Shown in pieces: positions 49,069 to 56,753 of a DNA stretch of 64,000 nt; position 1 is the first letter of the stretch, and the number at the start of each line of letters is the position of its first letter. The notes beneath the pieces are model-generated. The model saw nothing but the letters and a program-made list of their open reading frames with translations. It was not told the origin of the DNA and made no database searches. Origin of the DNA: Pseudonocardia sp. (lineage in GTDB: Bacteria > Actinomycetota > Actinomycetes > Mycobacteriales > Pseudonocardiaceae); NCBI RefSeq assembly GCF_025465255.1, contig NZ_JAODNI010000061.1:1-64000 (forward strand), given 5' to 3'. The translations under genes were made by a program, and so were the position numbers.

Positions 49069-50397
49069 GACCGAGGCGAAGCCGGGCACCCAGCGCTCGA
49101 CGATCCCGCGCGCGGCGACCGTGCAGTCCAGCTGGGCGAGGATGTTCATCCAGCCGGACAGCACCCGCAGGACCAGCACGAACTCCGCCGGCATGGCCAG
49201 CGCGCGCCCGGTCTCGCGGTACGCGCGGTTGCCGGGGTTCGCCACCCGTGAGCCCTGGCGCGCCATCCACTCGCGGGTGAAGTGGAAGCGCTCCTCGCGC
49301 AGCGGGTCCGCCAGCGCACCGACCCAGCGCAGCACGTCTGCGGCTTCGGCGTCCGCGGCGAGGAAACCCTCGTCCCGCAGCAGCGCGGTCAGGGCCTCGG
49401 ACTCGCCGCGGGCGGTGAGGACGAGGATCCGCGCGAGGACGGGCGGGATCCCGCCGGGCAGCTCCGCCACGGCGCCGAAGTCGATCATTCCGAGCCGGCC
49501 GTCCGGGAGGACGAGGAAGTTGCCGGGGTGCGGGTCCGCGTGCAGCAGCCCGATCCGCGCGGGGGAGGCGAACATGGACTCGACGATCGTGTGGCCGTAG
49601 CGGTCCCGGTCCGTCTCGTCACCCACGCCACCCAGGAGGTCTCGCAGCGGGACGCCGTCCAGCCAGTCCGTGACCAGCACCTTCGGGGCCGACGCGACGA
49701 CGCGCGGCACCACGAGGGCGCGGTCTCCGGTGAACTCCGCGGCGAACCGCCGCTGGCGGTCGGCCTCGATGCGGTAGTCCACCTCCTCGAGCGTGCGTTC
49801 CCGCAGCTCGCGGATCAACGCCCGGACGTCCAGGGCGGGGAACACCGCGGCGAAGAGCCGGGAGAACCGTTCGAGCGTGCGCAGGTCCGAGTCGAGGGCG
49901 ACGTCCGCGCCCGGGTACTGGATCTTGACGGCGACGTCCCGGCCGCCGCCGTCCGCGCAGCGCCAGGTGGCGCGGTGCACCTGACCGAGGCTCGCGGCGG
50001 CCCGCGGCTCCTCGTCGAAGTCCGTGAAGCGCTCCCGCCAGCCGCGGCCGAGCTGCTCGGCGAGCATCCGGTGCACGTCCCGTGGGGGCATCGGCGGGCT
50101 CGAGGTCTGGAGCTTCGCGAGCGCGTCGTGGTAGGGCGCGGCGAACTCCGAGGGGATCATCGCGTCGTAGACCGAGAGCGCCTGGCCGAGCTTCATCGCG
50201 CCGCCCTTGAGCGTGCCGAGCACGGCGAAGAGCTGCTCGGCGTTGCGCGCGACCGTCGCGGCCGCGATCTCGTCGGAGTCCGCCCCGGCCAGCGTGCGGC
50301 CCCAGCCCGCCACGGCCCGTCCGGTGAAGGCCAGCGGCAGCGACGCCAGCCGCGCCGACCGCCCGATGCCGCCCTGCGGGACGCCCCGGTCCGTCAT
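49066..50397 (-). CDS. ABC1/UbiB-family atypical kinase
   Basis: 443 aa. KxGQ motif GGAMKLGQALSVYD, Ala-rich loop AAASLGQVH, lysine VAVKIQYPG, ExD element LEEVDYRIEA, catalytic LHADPHPGNFLV and metal IDFGAVAEL are all intact. ABC1 proteins are atypical kinases or ATPases that support quinone and other isoprenoid lipid metabolism. The end (RETGRALAMPAEFVLVLRVL, then WVPGF) recurs in a remnant just upstream. ATG 50397 follows ATCGGGGGATC. Confidence 0.88.
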   Translation of the reverse strand: MTDRGVPQGGIGRSARLASLPLAFTGRAVAGWGRTLAGADSDEIAAATVARNAEQLFAVLGTLKGGAMKLGQALSVYDAMIPSEFAAPYHDALAKLQTSSPPMPPRDVHRMLAEQLGRGWRERFTDFDEEPRAAASLGQVHRATWRCADGGGRDVAVKIQYPGADVALDSDLRTLERFSRLFAAVFPALDVRALIRELRERTLEEVDYRIEADRQRRFAAEFTGDRALVVPRVVASAPKVLVTDWLDGVPLRDLLGGVGDETDRDRYGHTIVESMFASPARIGLLHADPHPGNFLVLPDGRLGMIDFGAVAELPGGIPPVLARILVLTARGESEALTALLRDEGFLAADAEAADVLRWVGALADPLREERFHFTREWMARQGSRVANPGNRAYRETGRALAMPAEFVLVLRVLSGWMNILAQLDCTVAARGIVERWVPGFASV

Positions 50398-50450
50398 GAT
50401 CCCCCGATCCGTCGTGCCCTGCCCTCGGCGGAGCGGCTGCCAGGCGGACC

Positions 50451-50630
50451 TTATCTGCTCGTCCCGGCGGGCCGGGCGGCGAACCCGGGAACCCACTCCT
50501 CCGTGAGCCCGCGTACGTCGACCGTGCAGCCCAGCTGCGCCAGGATGTTCAGCCGGCCGGAGAGCACCCGCACGACGAGCCGGTGTTCGGCCGGCAGCGC
50601 GAGCCTGCGCCCGGTCTCCCGGAACGCCCG
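50451..50630 (-). pseudogene. second ABC1 kinase, C-terminal remnant
   Basis: Minus strand reads AFRETGRRLALPAEHRLVV, RVLSGRLNILAQLGCTV and TEEWVPGFAARPAG to a TAA at 50451. It aligns along its whole length with the C-terminus of the intact kinase next door (AYRETGRALAMPAEFVLVL, RVLSGWMNILAQLDCTV, ERWVPGF). About 380 residues before it are missing. It is the scar of a tandem duplication that collapsed. Confidence 0.75.
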
Positions 50631-50645
50631 GAGGGGCCACCGCCG

Positions 50646-51173
50646 TCAGGCGCCGAGCAGCGCGAGCAGCTTCTCGACGGTGTTCCAGTTCCGGCCGGTG
50701 ACGGACACCTTCCAGCTCTTCCGGACGAACGCCGCGACGTCCGGGGCGTTCGAGATCCCGTCCGGGCACCACTGGTAGATCACCCGGTCCGTCACCCGGA
50801 TATGCCGCGGGTCCAGGTCGACGGGGTCCGCGGCACCGGGCGGCGCGGGGTCGAGGAGGAACAGGGCCGTCATCCGGGAGCCGTCGTCCGCGACGTCCCG
50901 CAGCGGGTGCGCGTCCGCGATCTCCCGCAGCTCCGGGCCGGCGAGCACCAGGCAGCGCACGTCCATGCCGAAGGCATCGGCGATGGCGACCTCGCAGCGC
51001 TTCGCCACGGTCGTCGCGGGCTCGTCCGTGGTGACGACGGCGTTGCCGCTCTGCAGGTACGTCCGCACGTCGGCGTAGCCGAGGCCCTCGAGCAGCGTCC
51101 GCAGGCCCGCCATCGGAACCTTCTTGTGGCCGCCGACGTTGATGCCTCGGAGCAGGACGGCGTATCCGGTCAC
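50646..51173 (-). CDS. DUF1697 family protein
   Basis: 175 aa from GTG 51173. TGYAVLLRGINVGGHKKVPM, LEGLGYADVRTYLQSGNAVV and the final ISNAPDVAAFVRKSWKVSVT GRNWNTVEKLL are diagnostic of DUF1697, a soluble family with a ferredoxin-like fold and no known function. Its start has no strong ribosome site. Stands between the kinase remnant and the divergent DedA gene. Confidence 0.85.
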   Translation of the reverse strand: MTGYAVLLRGINVGGHKKVPMAGLRTLLEGLGYADVRTYLQSGNAVVTTDEPATTVAKRCEVAIADAFGMDVRCLVLAGPELREIADAHPLRDVADDGSRMTALFLLDPAPPGAADPVDLDPRHIRVTDRVIYQWCPDGISNAPDVAAFVRKSWKVSVTGRNWNTVEKLLALLGA

Positions 51174-51369
51174 GCGCGGAACGTACACGCGGCCCGACAC
51201 TCCACCGTTCGTCGCACACGACGGGCGTGTGGCTGACCGCAGGTGAAACGCGGGGGGTAGCCCCACCGAGTTTCCCGGCAAGGTCTGTCACTCTGGAGTG
51301 CGTCCCCCGACGGGTCGGCTGCACGACGAAGGTTGACCGGCGCGCCACACCCGATGCAGGAAGGGCCCC

Positions 51370-52041
51370 GTGCACGAACTGTTCGGTGTGATCGCGGCCT
51401 TCGACGCCGTCCTGCACAGCGTCTGGCTGCTGCCGGTCCTCGTCGTCCTCATCGCCCTCGACGGTCCGTTCCCGGTGCTCCCGAGCGAGACCCTGCTGAT
51501 GTCCGCCGCCGCGGCTGCCTTCGGCACGCACGACCTCGCCGCGGTGGTCGGCCTCTTCGTCGCCTCGATACTCGGATCGGTGCTCGGGGACGTCCTCGTG
51601 TACTCCCTCGGCCGCTCGTCGAACCGGATCCTCCGCGGCGCCGAGAAGAACTGCGGCATCGGCGCCTGGGTGCGCCGCAACCTGCACTCCCGGCCGGAGG
51701 TCTCGCTCGTCGGGGCCCGGCTGGTGCCCGGCGGCCGGCTGGTGAGCACCGCCGCCGCGGGCCGGGTGCGGCTGCCGCTGCGCCGCTTCCTCCCGGCGAC
51801 GACCGCGAGCTCGGCGGTGTGGAGCCTCTACATGCTGCTGGTCGGGCTGGCCCTCGGCCCGATGACTCGCGGGAACCCCCTGCTCTGCCTGGCGGCGGGC
51901 ATCGCGATGGCGATCCTCACCGGCGGTGGCTTCGAGCTGGTCCGCCGGATCCGCGGGGTGGTCCGCCGTCGCCGCGGACTGGATCGCGAGCTCGCCGCCG
52001 TCACCGCGGCCGCTGCCGAGCCGGCGGTCGCCGGGCGCTGA
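51370..52041 (+). CDS. DedA/SNARE-associated (VTT) membrane protein
   Basis: 223 aa, about five helices from GTG 51370 with GGAAGGG before it. FPVLPSETLLMSAAAAAFGT, then GDVLVYSLGR and GARLVPGGRLVSTAAAG, the usual F/G-RxxPxxR/G-G motif in a slightly altered form. DedA proteins are thought to flip or scramble phospholipids or undecaprenyl phosphate with protons. Single gene. Confidence 0.82.
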   Translation: MHELFGVIAAFDAVLHSVWLLPVLVVLIALDGPFPVLPSETLLMSAAAAAFGTHDLAAVVGLFVASILGSVLGDVLVYSLGRSSNRILRGAEKNCGIGAWVRRNLHSRPEVSLVGARLVPGGRLVSTAAAGRVRLPLRRFLPATTASSAVWSLYMLLVGLALGPMTRGNPLLCLAAGIAMAILTGGGFELVRRIRGVVRRRRGLDRELAAVTAAAAEPAVAGR

Positions 52042-52103
52042 GGTGCGGGTCACCGTCTCGATCTGAGACGCCGGAAGCCCGCTCCGGCATCGACACTGCG
52101 CTC

Positions 52104-52370
52104 GTGCGCAATGACAGCTGGGTCGTCGACGTCGGTGAGGCGAACGCGGAGTGGCTCGCCACGGAGAGTCGCACCGCGCGGCTGGCCCGTGAGTACAGGC
52201 CCGTCGACCTCGGCGGCGGCCGGATCGCGTTCTCCGCCCTCGCCCTGGGGGCCTCCCGCGAGCTGGGTGAGGAGGAGGACGGCTTCATCACCGACGACGC
52301 CGAGGGCGTGCGCGTCTGGATCGGCGACGACGCCTTCGAGCTCGAACTCGCGGAGAACAGCCGTATGTGA
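52104..52370 (+). CDS. hypothetical acidic protein
   Basis: 88 aa from GTG 52104. VRNDSWVVDVGEANAEWLAT, LGGGRIAFSALALGASRELG and RVWIGDDAFELELAEN suggest a small all-beta domain with good coding quality but no family I know. No clear ribosome site; 62 bp after the DedA stop, so it may be translated from the same message. Confidence 0.45.
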   Translation: MRNDSWVVDVGEANAEWLATESRTARLAREYRPVDLGGGRIAFSALALGASRELGEEEDGFITDDAEGVRVWIGDDAFELELAENSRM

Positions 52371-52372
52371 CG

Positions 52373-52438
52373 AGAGCACTGCTCTTGACCCGATGTCGTC
52401 CTGGGTGTTCACTCCTCTCATCAGAGAGCACTGCTCTC
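52373..52438. promoter_or_regulatory. paired TetR-type operators around a promoter
   Basis: The 13-bp palindrome AGAGCA-C-TGCTCT occurs at 52373-52385 and again at 52425-52437 (the second extends to GAGAGCACTGCTCTC). TTGACC at 52385-52390 is a good -35 box overlapping the end of the first copy, and the second lies about where transcription should start. Both stand before the Ddn-like gene (ATG 52462). The motif is the kind bound by TetR repressors of flavin/F420 oxidoreductase genes, but no TetR gene is adjacent. Confidence 0.75.
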
Positions 52439-52461
52439 GAGCTTGAGGAGGAGCAACGGCC

Positions 52462-52908
52462 ATGGACGCGAAGCCCCGGTACCTCACCCCGAAGCGCGCC
52501 GACGAGCTGTTCGGCACGGTCGTCGCCCGGCTGACGAGGATGGGCCTGACCGTGGCCGGCAGCCGCGTCCTGGCCGTCAGGGGCCGGACGAGCGGCGAGT
52601 GGCGCACCGTCCCGGTGAACCCGATGACGGTCGACGGCGAGCGCTACCTCGTCGCGCCCCGCGGGCATACCCAGTGGGTGCGCAACATGCGGGCCGCGGG
52701 CGGCGGGGAGCTGCGGCGGGGACGCAGGGCCGAGGCGTTCACCGCGGTGGAGCTGCCGGATGCGGACAAGCCGCCGGTGCTGCGGGAGTACCTGCGCAGG
52801 TGGGCCTGGGAGGTCGGCCGGTTCTTCGAGGGGATCGACGCGACGTCCTCGGACGAGGAGCTGCTCGCGGTCGCACCGGGCTTCCCGGTGTTCCGGATCG
52901 CGTCCTGA
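52462..52908 (+). CDS. deazaflavin (F420)-dependent nitroreductase-like protein, Ddn family
   Basis: 148 aa. RGRTSGEWRTVPVNPMTVDG and YLVAPRGHTQWVRNMRAAG are the F420-binding split-barrel signature of the Ddn/DUF385 family. Members reduce quinones, nitroimidazoles or bound substrates with F420H2 and often sit at the membrane. TTGAGGAGGAGC precedes the ATG. Expression is probably repressed through the two palindromes upstream and ends at the 52936 hairpin. Confidence 0.87.
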   Translation: MDAKPRYLTPKRADELFGTVVARLTRMGLTVAGSRVLAVRGRTSGEWRTVPVNPMTVDGERYLVAPRGHTQWVRNMRAAGGGELRRGRRAEAFTAVELPDADKPPVLREYLRRWAWEVGRFFEGIDATSSDEELLAVAPGFPVFRIAS

Positions 52909-52935
52909 TCCCGGGTGGCACCGCGCGATTGCTGT

Positions 52936-52974
52936 CCGGTGCCGGTGGGGGCTCCCCAGTTCCACCGGCACCGG
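52936..52974. terminator. hairpin terminator, probably bidirectional
   Basis: CCGGTGCCGGTGG (52936-52948) pairs perfectly with CCACCGGCACCGG (52962-52974), 13-nt loop. It lies 27 bp after the Ddn-like stop and between two convergent genes; the remaining 140 bp to the epoxide-hydrolase-like stop hold nothing else. Confidence 0.75.
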
Positions 52975-53113
52975 TGATCAGTTCAACGCGTGGGGCGCAC
53001 GGGAGTTGTGGGTCGATTCGTCCTCCTCACCCCTTCGCAGCGAGCGGCCGTCCACACGCGACGACCGGTAGTACTCGCTGGTAGGTCCGAACGCGCGTAC
53101 CGGTCCTCGGGCC

Positions 53114-54088
53114 TCAGCTGTCCAGCGCACGGGCGAAGTCGATCAGCGCTTCACTGACCTCGGCCGGGCGTTCCTGCTGCGTCCAGTGCCCGCACCCGGG
53201 CAGGATCTCGGCGCGCCGCAGGCCGGGCACGCTGCGCCGCAGCACCGCGACGACGGCCTGCGGGTCCCGCCCGGCGAGCACGAGATCCCGGTCCCCGGCG
53301 AGGTAGAGCGCCGGCACCCGGACCCGGGCGTCGCGCCAGGGGGCGCTCAGCTCCCAGTTCCGGTCCAGGTTGCGGTACCAGTTCAGCCCGCCGGTGAAGC
53401 CCGTCCCCGCGTACTCGTCCACGAGGACGTCCAGGTCCTCCTCGGTGAGCCAGCCGGGCAGGGGTCGATCCGCGCCGAGCGCGTCGAGGAAACCGCCACC
53501 CTCCGGGACGACGGGGACGGGCGGTTCCTGCTCGCCGCCGGTGCCGCCGAGCAGCCGCCGGAACGTCTCGCGGGGGTTCGCGCCGAGCTCGGCGTCCGCG
53601 ACGCCCCGCTGCTGGAAGTGGACCATGTAGTAGCCCTCGCCGAGGGACGCGCGCATCGCCGCGAGCGGCGGGACCGGGCTGCGGGGGACCAGCGGCACGG
53701 ACAGCCCGGCGACACCGCGGACGCGGTCCGGGCGGAGCAGCGCGGTGTGCCAGGCGACGGGGGCACCCCAGTCGTGCCCGACGACCACGGCCCGCTCCGC
53801 GCCGACGGCGTCGAGCACGCCCAGCGCGTCGCCCACGAGGTGCAGGATCGAGTACCGCTCGACGGCCTCCGGCGCGTCGCTGCGGCCGTACCCCCGCTGG
53901 TCCGGGGCCACGGCGTGGAAGCCCGCCGCCGCGAGCGCGACGAGCTGGTGCCGCCACGAGTACCAGCACTCGGGGAACCCGTGGAGCAGCAGCACGGTCG
54001 GCCCGGTGCCGGCCTCGGCGAGGTGCAGGCGGACGCCTTCGACCTCGACGTCCCGGTGGGTGATCTCGGGGTTGGGCGTGGCGGTCAC
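53114..54088 (-). CDS. epoxide hydrolase-like alpha/beta hydrolase
   Basis: 324 aa. Oxyanion motif HGFPECWYSWRHQ, nucleophile Asp106 in VVGHDWGAPVA, cap-domain Tyr in LNWYRNLDRNW, acid in LYLAGDRD and catalytic His in GCGHWTQQE. An Asp nucleophile plus HGFPE marks soluble epoxide hydrolases (EphA-like), which open epoxides to diols; dehalogenases are the alternative. Divergent from the CDF transporter with 52 bp between. Single gene. Confidence 0.88.
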   Translation of the reverse strand: MTATPNPEITHRDVEVEGVRLHLAEAGTGPTVLLLHGFPECWYSWRHQLVALAAAGFHAVAPDQRGYGRSDAPEAVERYSILHLVGDALGVLDAVGAERAVVVGHDWGAPVAWHTALLRPDRVRGVAGLSVPLVPRSPVPPLAAMRASLGEGYYMVHFQQRGVADAELGANPRETFRRLLGGTGGEQEPPVPVVPEGGGFLDALGADRPLPGWLTEEDLDVLVDEYAGTGFTGGLNWYRNLDRNWELSAPWRDARVRVPALYLAGDRDLVLAGRDPQAVVAVLRRSVPGLRRAEILPGCGHWTQQERPAEVSEALIDFARALDS

Positions 54089-54140
54089 GCGGCGGACGCT
54101 ACGCGCGGTCGGCGACGATCTGCGGGGCTACAGTCGCCGC

Positions 54141-55163
54141 GTGGCGGGCGCCGAGGCGGACGACAGGACTCAGGACGACGAGAACGGCGGCGGCGAGAGC
54201 ACCCTGACCGTCCTGATCGCCGGCGGGGCGAACCTCGCGATCGGCGTGCTGAAGCTCGTCGCGGCGCTGTTCACCGGCTCCGCCGCGATGTTCGCCGAGG
54301 CCGCGCACTCGGGCGCGGACACGGCCACCGAGGGACTGCTGCTCACCGCCCTGCGCCGCTCCGCGAGGCGCGCGGACCGCCGGCATCCCTTCGGCTACGG
54401 CAAGGAGCGGTTCTTCTGGTCGCTCATCGCCGCGGTGTCGATCTTCGTCTCCGGCGCGGTGTTCGCGATCTACGAGGGCATCTCGACCATGGTCGGCGAG
54501 GAGAACGAGCAGACGCTCGCGTGGGTGGCCTACGCCGTGCTCGGGGCGTCGTTCCTGCTGGAGGGGGCCTCCTGGCTGCAGGCCGTCCGGCAGGTGCGGA
54601 ACGAGGCCGCCGCGGAGAACGTCGGCTTCCGCTCGTGGCTGCGCACCACGGACGACCCGACGGTGAAGACGGTGTTCTTCGAGGACAGCGCGGCGCTCCT
54701 CGGGCTGCTGCTGGCGTTCGGGGGCGTCGGGCTGCACCAGCTCACCGGCTCCGCGTTCTGGGACGGCCTGGCGTCGCTGCTGATCGGGCTGATGCTGGCA
54801 GGCGTCGCGTACGTCCTGGGCCGCACCAACAAGGGTCTGCTGATCGGCCGGCAGGCGGACCGCAAGCTCGTGTTCGCCATGCGGGACCGGCTGACGGAGC
54901 GCGCCGAGGTGGAGGCCGTCGTCGACCTGCTGACGATGATGCTCGGCACGGACAGCGTGCTGGTCTGCGCCCGGCTCGACTTCGCGGACACGCTCGGGGC
55001 CGCGGACGTCGAGCGGGCCTGCGTGGAGATCGACGCACAGCTGCGGGCGGAGTTCCCGGACCTCGAGGAGATCTTCCTGGAGCCGGTGCCGCGGAACGAC
55101 GAGACCGTCCGGGCGAGGGTCCTGGAACGCTACGGCCGGACGTTCACCACCCCCGACGTCTGA
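54141..55163 (+). CDS. cation diffusion facilitator (CDF) family transporter
   Basis: 340 aa from GTG 54141. Helix 2 carries the metal site AEAAHSGADTATE (His56, Asp60), and helix 5 FFEDSAALLGLLL (Glu/Asp in place of the more usual His/Asp). The conserved RRHPFGYGKERFFWS loop and a C-terminal cytosolic domain are present. CDF proteins export Zn, Fe, Mn or Cd by proton exchange; the altered second site suggests Mn/Fe/other specificity, unproven. Confidence 0.87.
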   Translation: MAGAEADDRTQDDENGGGESTLTVLIAGGANLAIGVLKLVAALFTGSAAMFAEAAHSGADTATEGLLLTALRRSARRADRRHPFGYGKERFFWSLIAAVSIFVSGAVFAIYEGISTMVGEENEQTLAWVAYAVLGASFLLEGASWLQAVRQVRNEAAAENVGFRSWLRTTDDPTVKTVFFEDSAALLGLLLAFGGVGLHQLTGSAFWDGLASLLIGLMLAGVAYVLGRTNKGLLIGRQADRKLVFAMRDRLTERAEVEAVVDLLTMMLGTDSVLVCARLDFADTLGAADVERACVEIDAQLRAEFPDLEEIFLEPVPRNDETVRARVLERYGRTFTTPDV

Positions 55164-55190
55164 GTCCCCGGCCCGCGTGCACCGCCGCTC

Positions 55191-55229
55191 GAGTGGCTCA
55201 AGCGCCACTCTGCGCCGCTTGAGCCACTC
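55191..55229. repeat. 14-bp perfect inverted repeat (REP-like)
   Basis: GAGTGGCTCAAGCG (55191-55204) and CGCTTGAGCCACTC (55216-55229) are exact reverse complements around an 11-nt loop that itself contains CCACTC. It lies 27 bp after the CDF stop. It could be that gene's terminator, but the TTGAGCCACTC arms look like a dispersed palindromic element rather than a GC-rich terminator stem. Confidence 0.6.
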
Positions 55230-55255
55230 AAGTACCGGAGGCCGCCCGGAACGCG

Positions 55256-55290
55256 AGAAGACCCCCGGTCCTGGGGACCGGGGGTCTTCT
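55256..55290. terminator. strong hairpin terminator of gltBD
   Basis: AGAAGACCCCCGGTCC (55256-55271) and GGACCGGGGGTCTTCT (55275-55290) form a perfect 16-bp stem with a 3-nt loop, 11 bp after the gltD stop on the minus strand. With the repeat 27 bp away it separates gltBD from the convergent CDF gene. Confidence 0.9.
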
Positions 55291-55301
55291 GCGCAGTGCC
55301 G

Positions 55302-56753
55302 TCAGGCGATCTGGCGGTCCGTCGGGTTGATCGGGCGCGGGAGAAAGTCCCGGCCCGTCAGGTACGCGTCCACGCCCGCGGCGGCCGAGCGGCCCTCCGC
55401 GATCGCCCACACGATCAGCGACTGGCCGCGGCCCATGTCCCCGGCGACGAACACGCCGTCGACGCTGGACATGTAGCTGTCGTCCCGCGCGACGTTGCCC
55501 CGCTGGTCCAGGTCGACGTCCAGGTCCGTGAGGAGCTTGCCCTTCTCCGGCCCGACGAAGCCCATCGCCAGCAGGACCAGGTCCGCCGGGATCTCCCTCT
55601 CGGTGCCCGGAACCGGGTCGAAGCCCTTCTCGCCCCGGGTGACCTCGACCAGGCGCAGCGCCTTGATCTTGCCGGTGCCGTCGTCGACGAACTCGGTGGT
55701 GTTGACCGAGAACAGCCGCTCGCCACCCTCCTCGTGCGCCGAGGAGACCCGGTAGACCATCGGGTACGTCGGCCAGGGCATGCCCTCGGTCCGGTGCTCC
55801 GGCGGCGTCGGCATGATCTCCAGCTGGGTCACCGAGGCGGCGCCCTGGCGGTGCGACGTGCCGAGGCAGTCCGCCCCGGTGTCACCGCCGCCGATGATCA
55901 CCACGTGCTTGCCCTCGGCGGTGATCTTCGGGGCGTCGATGTCGCCCTGCTGCACGTGGTTGGCCCACGGCAGGAACTCCATCGCCTGGTAGACGCCCTC
56001 GAGGTCCCGGCCCTTGGCGGGCAGGTCCCGCCAGGCCGTCGCCCCGGCGGCGAGCACGACGGCGTCGTAGTCCTCGCGGAGCTGCGCCGCCGTGACGTCC
56101 GTCCCGACGTCGACCGAGGCCCGGAAGTGCGTGCCCTCGGCCTGCATCTGGGCGAGCCGGCGGTCCAGCCGCGACTTCTCCATCTTGAACTCGGGGATGC
56201 CGTAGCGGAGCAGCCCGCCGATGCGGTCCGCCCGCTCGAACACGACGACGTCGTGCCCGGCGCGGGTGAGCTGCTGGGCGGCGGCGAGCCCCGACGGACC
56301 CGACCCGACGACGGCGACCTTCTTGCCGGTCTTCGTCTCGGCGGGCTGGGGCGGGACCCAACCCTCCTCCCAGGCCCGGTCGACGATCTCGATCTCGACC
56401 TGCTTGATGGCGACCGGGTCGTTGTTGATCGCCAGCACGCACGCCGCCTCGCACGGGGCGGGGCACAGCGTCCCGGTGAACTCCGGGAAGTTGTTCGTGG
56501 CGTGCAGCCGTTCGATCGCCTCGCGCCAGTCCTTGCGCCACACGAGGTCGTTCCACTCGGGGATCAGGTTCCCCAGCGGACAGCCCTGGTGACAGAACGG
56601 GATGCCGCAGTTCATGCAGCGCCCGGCCTGCATCTCCAGGTGGTTGTGCGGGAAGTCCTCGTAGACCTCGCGCCAGTCCATCAGGCGCAGGTCCACCGGC
56701 CTGCGCTTCGGGGTCTCCCGCGGGGTGGTCAGGAAGCCCTTCGGGTCAGCCAT
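55302..56753 (-). CDS. gltD: glutamate synthase (NADPH) small subunit
   Basis: 483 aa. N-terminal iron-sulphur region [17 protein letters not shown] (Cys46, 49, 54, 58) and [13 protein letters not shown] motif [13 protein letters not shown] near 147, NADPH motif [13 protein letters not shown], and the final [19 protein letters not shown]. It passes NADPH electrons through FAD to the large subunit. Its ATG overlaps the gltB stop by 8 bp. It belongs to the central ammonia-assimilation (GS-GOGAT) route. Confidence 0.96.
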   Translation of the reverse strand: MADPKGFLTTPRETPKRRPVDLRLMDWREVYEDFPHNHLEMQAGRCMNCGIPFCHQGCPLGNLIPEWNDLVWRKDWREAIERLHATNNFPEFTGTLCPAPCEAACVLAINNDPVAIKQVEIEIVDRAWEEGWVPPQPAETKTGKKVAVVGSGPSGLAAAQQLTRAGHDVVVFERADRIGGLLRYGIPEFKMEKSRLDRRLAQMQAEGTHFRASVDVGTDVTAAQLREDYDAVVLAAGATAWRDLPAKGRDLEGVYQAMEFLPWANHVQQGDIDAPKITAEGKHVVIIGGGDTGADCLGTSHRQGAASVTQLEIMPTPPEHRTEGMPWPTYPMVYRVSSAHEEGGERLFSVNTTEFVDDGTGKIKALRLVEVTRGEKGFDPVPGTEREIPADLVLLAMGFVGPEKGKLLTDLDVDLDQRGNVARDDSYMSSVDGVFVAGDMGRGQSLIVWAIAEGRSAAAGVDAYLTGRDFLPRPINPTDRQIA

